Position numbers and translations under genes: made by a program
In this document: positions 12,871 through 17,175 of the stretch, piece after piece
Layout: every line of letters starts with the position of its first letter
Position numbering within the stretch: position 1 is the first letter of the stretch
Assembly (NCBI GenBank): GCA_949286295.1
Contig: CASECK010000010.1
Coordinates: 1 to 17,175, forward strand
Direction: 5' to 3'
From: an uncultured bacterium
GTDB lineage: Bacteria > Bacillota > Clostridia > Oscillospirales > Oscillospiraceae
Length of the DNA: 17,175 bases
Notes under the pieces: generated by a model
The model's input: only the letters and a program-made list of their open reading frames with translations
The model's database searches: none
What the model was told of the DNA's origin: nothing

Positions 12871-14130
12871 GTGAAAGAAATCTTCAAACTGACCCCCGTG
12901 TCCATCTATGACATCCAGGGGGTGGAGAGCTGGCTTCAGGACATGGCCCTGCGGGGACTGCACCTTGTCCGGTTCCGCCCGCTGTTTTCCACCTTCCAGG
13001 AGGGGCCGGCCAAGAGGGTGCGCTACCGGGTGGAACCCTACCAGCCCCGCCTCAACGGGGACGCGCCCGCCCCCCTGCTGGAGCTGTACCGGGACAGCGG
13101 CTGGGCACTGGCAGACGAGGCATACCAGAATCGGGTGCTCATTTTCCGCTCTGAGGACCCCAACCTCCCCGAACCCCATACCGACCCCCTCCTGCACGCG
13201 CACGCCCTGGAGCGGTGGTACCGGAAAGAGGTCCGCAAGTTCATCCTGCGCATCGCCCTTTTCCTGGTGTGGGTCTTCCTAATGGCCGCCCTCCTGATTA
13301 TCAGCACCACCCCGCTGCTGCTGATGGTCACCTCCTCGCTCCCGATTGCAGGGCTGCTCGCGCTATTCTGGATGCTCTCCTTCCCTGCCCACTGGGCCAA
13401 CCTGCGGGAGCTGTCCCGCGCCATCCGCCGGCTGGAGCAGGGGCAGGAGCTGGACCGCCGCAGCGCCTACCCCCGCCGGTCTCTTTTCTCTCTGGTGGAC
13501 TTTTCCGTCAGCCTTCTGCTGCTGATTCTTCTGTTCGCGGACAGCTGGATTATCCCTCAGGTGGGGGGACACCGCAGGCCGCTAACCGAGCTGGACGCCT
13601 TCCCGCTCCTGTCCCTGGCCCAGGTGGAAGGGGAGGACTATCAGTACGAGGAGCATTTCATCCCGGAGGTCGATTTCCGCCGCGACCCAGGCACCGGAGA
13701 GGTAGAGGTCCAGGTGTCATACTCGGACTACAAAAATTTCTGCCGGGCACACCACACGCTGACCTGCTGGAACCAGTGGGAAGTGGTCCAGAGCGGGAGC
13801 GACTCTGAAGAGGGCATGACCCGCATGGAGATTTGGTGGTTCGACCTGCCCGCCCCCCTGGCCTTCCTGTCGGTCCCCGTCGCCCGGGAGTTGCTTCACG
13901 TCTCCATGGCACTGGAGGAAGAGGTCTGGTGGACCAGCGGCGGCGCCCCCGTCAGCTGGACGGTGGAAACGCCCCAGACCGGCAGCGGCTGGCTGGAGAT
14001 GGCCAAAAGCGGCGACGGGTATTTCCAGACCGCCGCCGTGGCCCTTGGAGATAAGGCCGCCCTGGTACAGTACACCGGCCAGGGTGAGCTGGAGGCGCAT
14101 TTGGAGGAAATCATGAATATGGTGCGCTAA
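12871..14130 (+). CDS. DUF2812-type membrane protein
   Basis: A 419-residue membrane protein. The N-terminal 95 residues, with WLQDMALRGLHLVRFRPLFSTF and later WALADEAYQNRVLIFRSE, match the DUF2812 pattern often found next to PadR genes in Firmicutes. Three hydrophobic helices are seen at about 124-146, 148-171 and 206-228. The last 190 residues are soluble and unrecognised, rich in Glu/Tyr/Trp. GTG start at 12871, with AGGAGGTAAG upstream overlapping the padR stop. Function is unknown; membrane stress sensing or an export role is a guess. It ends at a strong convergent terminator. Confidence 0.8.
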   Translation: MKEIFKLTPVSIYDIQGVESWLQDMALRGLHLVRFRPLFSTFQEGPAKRVRYRVEPYQPRLNGDAPAPLLELYRDSGWALADEAYQNRVLIFRSEDPNLPEPHTDPLLHAHALERWYRKEVRKFILRIALFLVWVFLMAALLIISTTPLLLMVTSSLPIAGLLALFWMLSFPAHWANLRELSRAIRRLEQGQELDRRSAYPRRSLFSLVDFSVSLLLLILLFADSWIIPQVGGHRRPLTELDAFPLLSLAQVEGEDYQYEEHFIPEVDFRRDPGTGEVEVQVSYSDYKNFCRAHHTLTCWNQWEVVQSGSDSEEGMTRMEIWWFDLPAPLAFLSVPVARELLHVSMALEEEVWWTSGGAPVSWTVETPQTGSGWLEMAKSGDGYFQTAAVALGDKAALVQYTGQGELEAHLEEIMNMVR

Positions 14131-14134
14131 ACCG

Positions 14135-14173
14135 CAGGGCTGAGACCGGTTCCGGTCTCAGCCCTGTTGTTGT
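14135..14173. terminator. Convergent terminator of the PadR operon and the comEC-holA unit
   Basis: Perfect 15-bp stem CAGGGCTGAGACCGG (14135-14149) with its complement (14152-14166), loop TT (GTTC in practice), followed on plus by TTGTTGTATAT. On minus the trailing T's are weak (CGGTTTAGC). The stop codon and last two codons of the minus-strand Toprim gene lie inside the 3' arm. Confidence 0.85.
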
Positions 14174-14766
14174 ATATCCTCCCGCAGCAGCCCCAGCGCC
14201 TGCTCCCGGCTGTAGCAGCCGTTGAGAACGGCCAGCAGCCCGTTGGCGTTCATCCGCTGGGGCAGCCTCAGCCGGGCAAGCAGCGCCTGCCGCCTGGCCG
14301 CGCTCTCTGCCCCGCCGGTCAGGCCGGCGGCCATCAGGTCCGCCTTGGTGAGGGGCCGCCCGGCATAGGTTGTGGCCCGCTCCCCCTCTAAAAACGTGGC
14401 CCCCGCCCGGCGCAGCGCCTGCTCCAGCACCTGGGGAGGCATCCCCTCCACCCCTATCTTTCCCTCTTTCCCGGCCCGGCGCTTGCGCCGCTCCTTGCCC
14501 AAGACGTCTGGGATGTAGGCGTGCTTAAGATACTGCTGGGGCACGACGCCTTTGATATGTCCCCGGATGAGAAAGCCCGCCCCGTCTGAATCGGTGAACA
14601 CGATAAGCCCCCGGGTCCTGGCCACCTGCCGCAGCAGGGCCCGCTGCTCCGGGTCCTGGAAGATGCGAAAGCCGCCCGTCTCCAAAATCAGGGTATTCAC
14701 CACCTGGGACAGGGCGTTTTTGTCATAGCGCCCCTCCACCAAGATGGCCTCCTTGATGTACAGCAC
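14158..14766 (-). CDS. RNase M5-like Toprim/DUF4093 protein
   Basis: A 202-residue protein with an N-terminal Toprim domain: the acidic motif VEGRYDK (Glu11) and the DxD pair in FTDSDGAGFLIRG (Asp59, Asp61). A basic stretch PDVLGKERRKRRAGKEGKIGVEGM and a DUF4093-like C-terminus follow. This is the architecture of RNase M5, which matures 5S rRNA in Firmicutes, but the EGRYDK/TDSDGAGF version is typical of a clostridial paralogue, so I do not assign rnmV. GTG start at 14766, 10 nt after the holA stop, with GGGAGGGGCC upstream. It may process RNA or act on another nucleic acid. Confidence 0.8.
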   Translation of the reverse strand: MLYIKEAILVEGRYDKNALSQVVNTLILETGGFRIFQDPEQRALLRQVARTRGLIVFTDSDGAGFLIRGHIKGVVPQQYLKHAYIPDVLGKERRKRRAGKEGKIGVEGMPPQVLEQALRRAGATFLEGERATTYAGRPLTKADLMAAGLTGGAESAARRQALLARLRLPQRMNANGLLAVLNGCYSREQALGLLREDIQQQG

Positions 14767-14776
14767 GGCCCCTCCC

Positions 14777-15820
14777 TCACTTTCCCGCCGGGTTGGCCAG
14801 CTCCAGCATCAGGGTGGTCAGCAGCTCCTGCCCATCCTGTCCGGTGGACTTCATGGCCAGGTCGGCCTGGCCGCACCGGACCACCGCCTCCCGGCACCAG
14901 CTCAGGCTCAGCCGCCGGGCGCTGCTGAGCAGCTTGTCCGCCGGATAGGGCTTGATGCCCCACAGCCCGGCCACATAGTCCGCCCCCTTTCCCTGCTCCA
15001 GGGCCAGCCGGGCGCAGTAGAGCTGCCGCATCTGCCGGCCCAGGGACCACAGAATCTTGATGGGGGGCTGCTGCATCTGGTACAGCTCCCCCAGCACCCC
15101 CATGGCCCGGTCAAACTCCCGCTGGCCGATGGCGTCGGTCATGCGGAACACCACCGCGTCCAGCTGCGGGGTGGCCACCGCCTCCACATCCTGGCGGGTG
15201 ATGTGGGGGCCCTTGGAGTAGGCGGCAATCTTCTCAATCTCCCCAATCAGATTTTGCATCAGGTCGCCGCACAGGAAGATAAGGTCCAGGGCCAGGCGGG
15301 AATCGATCTCCCGCCCCAGGGCCTTAAACCGGCGGCGCACCCAGTCCACCAGGTCCCCCTGGTCCTGGCGGATGAAGTTGACCACGGTGCCGTGCTCCTT
15401 CAGGCAGGCGGCCAGTCTGGTCCTGGCGTCCCCCTTGTAGGCAATCAGGTCGTATACGAAAACGACGCAGCAGTAGCCGGGCAGCTGGGAGAGGATACGG
15501 ATATACTCCTCCCGGTCCTTCTCTCCGGCCTTGTACAGGTCAAAGTCCGTCACCTGCACCAGGGTGCGCTCGGCCATCATGGGCAGGCAGTCTATCGCCT
15601 CCTCCAGGGCGTGGGGGGACATCTCCCGGGCGGGGAGCTGGTGAAAGTTGAACTCCCCCATCCCCCCGGCCAGCAGCAGCTCCCGCAGCCGGCCCAGGTA
15701 GTGATCCCGCAGGTAGGTCTCCTCCCCGTGGAAAAGATACAGCTGCCCGGGCTTTCCCCCGGCCAGGTCCTGTTTTAGTTTCTGATAGCCGGCGCTGTCC
15801 GGCTTTCCCTTCGGCGGCAT
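14777..15820 (-). CDS. holA: DNA polymerase III delta subunit
   Basis: Clamp-loader subunit that opens the beta sliding clamp at the replication fork. The protein has 347 residues, the same length as Bacillus HolA (YqeN). Landmarks: LYLFHGEETYLRDHYL near residues 28-43, where the AAA+ fold begins, later LIGEIEKIAAYSKG and the C-terminal collar helices with LWSLGRQMRQLYCARL. Start ATG 15820 (MPPKGKPDS) is preceded by AGGAGGGCGAGCC. It follows comEC by 26 nt; comEC-holA adjacency is common in Firmicutes. The usual rpsT is not next in line. Confidence 0.95.
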   Translation of the reverse strand: MPPKGKPDSAGYQKLKQDLAGGKPGQLYLFHGEETYLRDHYLGRLRELLLAGGMGEFNFHQLPAREMSPHALEEAIDCLPMMAERTLVQVTDFDLYKAGEKDREEYIRILSQLPGYCCVVFVYDLIAYKGDARTRLAACLKEHGTVVNFIRQDQGDLVDWVRRRFKALGREIDSRLALDLIFLCGDLMQNLIGEIEKIAAYSKGPHITRQDVEAVATPQLDAVVFRMTDAIGQREFDRAMGVLGELYQMQQPPIKILWSLGRQMRQLYCARLALEQGKGADYVAGLWGIKPYPADKLLSSARRLSLSWCREAVVRCGQADLAMKSTGQDGQELLTTLMLELANPAGK

Positions 15821-15846
15821 GGCTCGCCCTCCTGTTGTCCCAGATT

Positions 15847-17175
15847 TCAAAAGCGGACCTCGATGGTCCCGTCCCGGTCCGTGCGGTATATCTCTGCCCC
15901 GGCGGCCTCCAGCCGCTCCAGGGTGTCCGGGTGGGGGTGGCCGTAGGAGTTCCCCTCCCCCACTGAGATGGCCGCAAGCTCCGGCCTCACCGCCTCCAGC
16001 AGCGCAGGCCCGTTGGAGGTGCCGGAGCCGTGGTGGCCCGCCACCAGCAGCTCCACCTGGGGCAGCTGGGCGATCTCCAGCAGCCGCTCCTCCGTCCGGC
16101 TATCCATATCCCCGGTGAGCAGCACATCGTCCCCGCCCCGGCTGGCCAGCACAGTCAGGCCAATCTCGTTGCTCTCTCCCCCGTCGTCCAGGGGCGCGAA
16201 CAGCGTCACCTTCCCCGCCTCGCCCCAGTCCAGGACGGCGTCCTCCCGGATAAACCACACCGGGATGTCCCGCGCCTGGGCGGCGGCCAGAATCTCCGCC
16301 CGGAGGGGGTCGTCCTCCTCCACGTCGGGCAGGGCGATGGCCCGCACCTCCACCCGCCGGAGCAGCTGGGGCACGCCGCCGGCGTGGTCGGCGTGGTAGT
16401 GGGAGACCACCAGCAGGTCCAGGGCGGCCGCCCCTCTGGACTGGAGGTAGTTGGCGGCCACATCGCCCGGGTCCGTCTGACTGTCTCCGCCGCAGTCCAC
16501 CAGGGTCAGCCGCTCCCCCTGGCGGAGCAGGACGCTCTGCCCCTGCCCCACATCCAGCACCACCGCCAGAAACCCTCCGCTCTGGAAGGTCAGCTTGGTG
16601 AGCACCAGGGCCAGGGCCAGAGTGCCCGCCCCCGCCGCCAACGGGGGCCACAGGCGTTTCTTGCCCGGCATCAGGGCGGCCAGAAGCACCAATCCATAGG
16701 CCAGCCCCAGCCACAGGACGTAATAGAAGCTGTCCAGCGTCAGGGCGGCCAGCGCGGGCCGGGACAGCCAGTCCACCGCCCAGAGCAGATACCGCGCCAG
16801 GGGCAGCAGCGGCATGGCCAGCATCTGCGCCACCCCCGGCAGCCCCAGAGGGCACACTGTCCCCACCAGCAGTCCCCCCAGGAACAGCCAGGAGACTGCC
16901 CAGAGGGTCAATAGGTTGGCCAGGGGCGACACCAGAGAGAACATCCCGAAGTAGAGGGCCACCAGCGGGGTGGTGAGCAGCGAGGCTCCCACGGTGGCCG
17001 AGAGATTGGCGACGAGAAAATACGGCAGGACCCGCAGCTTCCGCCCCAGGCGGCTCCGGGCCGGCCGGTCCAGGCGGCACAGGGCCAGCAGCCGGGCTTG
17101 AATCCGGTCCGAGACCAGCAGAATCCCCGCCACCGACGCAAAGGACAGCTGAAGGCCCACATGGGCGGCGGAGAA
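15847..17175 (-). CDS. comEC: ComEC/Rec2 DNA-uptake channel, C-terminal part (5' end outside window)
   Basis: Inner membrane channel for single-stranded DNA import during competence, with a C-terminal metallo-beta-lactamase-like nuclease domain. About 442 residues are visible; the frame continues without a stop to the window edge (…FSAAHVGLQLSFASVAGI), so the 5' part with the N-terminal OB domain is missing. The competence domain has several hydrophobic helices ending about LALVLTKLTF. The nuclease part shows LDVGQGQS, the metal motif HYHADHAGG, LTGDMDSR, and AGHHGSGTS near the end. No rod of other competence genes is seen here; comEA is often upstream and may be outside the window. The gene ends 26 nt before holA. 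Confidence 0.94.
   Translation of the reverse strand, partial: FSAAHVGLQLSFASVAGILLVSDRIQARLLALCRLDRPARSRLGRKLRVLPYFLVANLSATVGASLLTTPLVALYFGMFSLVSPLANLLTLWAVSWLFLGGLLVGTVCPLGLPGVAQMLAMPLLPLARYLLWAVDWLSRPALAALTLDSFYYVLWLGLAYGLVLLAALMPGKKRLWPPLAAGAGTLALALVLTKLTFQSGGFLAVVLDVGQGQSVLLRQGERLTLVDCGGDSQTDPGDVAANYLQSRGAAALDLLVVSHYHADHAGGVPQLLRRVEVRAIALPDVEEDDPLRAEILAAAQARDIPVWFIREDAVLDWGEAGKVTLFAPLDDGGESNEIGLTVLASRGGDDVLLTGDMDSRTEERLLEIAQLPQVELLVAGHHGSGTSNGPALLEAVRPELAAISVGEGNSYGHPHPDTLERLEAAGAEIYRTDRDGTIEVRF

Noticed and set aside
14744..15778. 344-codon plus-strand open frame
   Set aside because: It is the antisense of holA (clear length and motifs) and has no ribosome site or recognisable domain.
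1..17175. Mobile elements, CRISPR, phage or toxin-antitoxin systems
   Set aside because: Searched on both strands by reading all frames; no transposase, integrase, repeat-spacer array or known defence genes, and gene content is ordinary core chromosome.

Overview
The window looks like a GC-rich chromosome segment from an endospore-forming, probably anaerobic member of the Clostridia. A spoIIGA-sigE pair shows the sporulation capacity, a six-gene Rnf operon with a clostridial-type multi-cluster RnfB shows the energy metabolism, and strong GGAGG ribosome sites plus occasional GTG/TTG starts fit a Firmicute. The combination of high GC and this gene set suggests the Oscillospiraceae (Flavonifractor/Lawsonibacter-like); that placement is inference. 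Almost everything is core chromosome: no transposase, integrase, phage gene, CRISPR array, rRNA or tRNA gene was seen.

Layout, left to right. (1) 55-1851, minus strand: tsaE-tsaB-upp, an overlapping operon for tRNA t6A modification and uracil salvage, read from an extended -10 promoter at 1895-1923. (2) 1975-3162, plus strand: a divergent RodA-type SEDS glycosyltransferase with a TTG start and a strong terminator. Its promoter interlocks with that of tsaE. (3) 3249-8193, minus strand: the complete rnfCDGEAB operon, a membrane ferredoxin:NAD+ oxidoreductase that stores redox energy as an ion gradient. It has a good promoter at 8385-8413 and a GC-rich, foldable leader of about 185 nt. (4) 8537-8683, minus strand: a 48-residue cysteine-rich membrane miniprotein with an excellent ribosome site and its own terminator. 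(5) 8779-10547, minus strand: rex, the NADH/NAD+-sensing repressor, with a 4-nt overlap into a secreted protein carrying three SLH domains. (6) 10756-12351, minus strand: spoIIGA-sigE, the mother-cell sigma factor and its activating protease, with a perfect TATAAT and a near-consensus Spo0A box upstream. (7) 12536-14130, plus strand: a PadR-family regulator and a DUF2812-type membrane protein, driven by a consensus sigma-A promoter whose -10 lies in a 27-bp perfect inverted repeat. (8) 14158-17175, minus strand: comEC (5' end beyond the window), holA and an RNase M5-like Toprim protein, ending at a 15-bp-stem terminator shared with the PadR unit.

The genes are mostly separate housekeeping modules. 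The functional theme linking the centre is redox and energy (Rex, Rnf) next to sporulation entry (spoIIGA-sigE). I see no clear new multi-gene system. The most worthwhile leads are the Cys-rich miniprotein, the altered SEDS motifs in the RodA-like protein, the rex-SLH translational coupling, the PadR/DUF2812 module with its operator, and the folded rnf leader.
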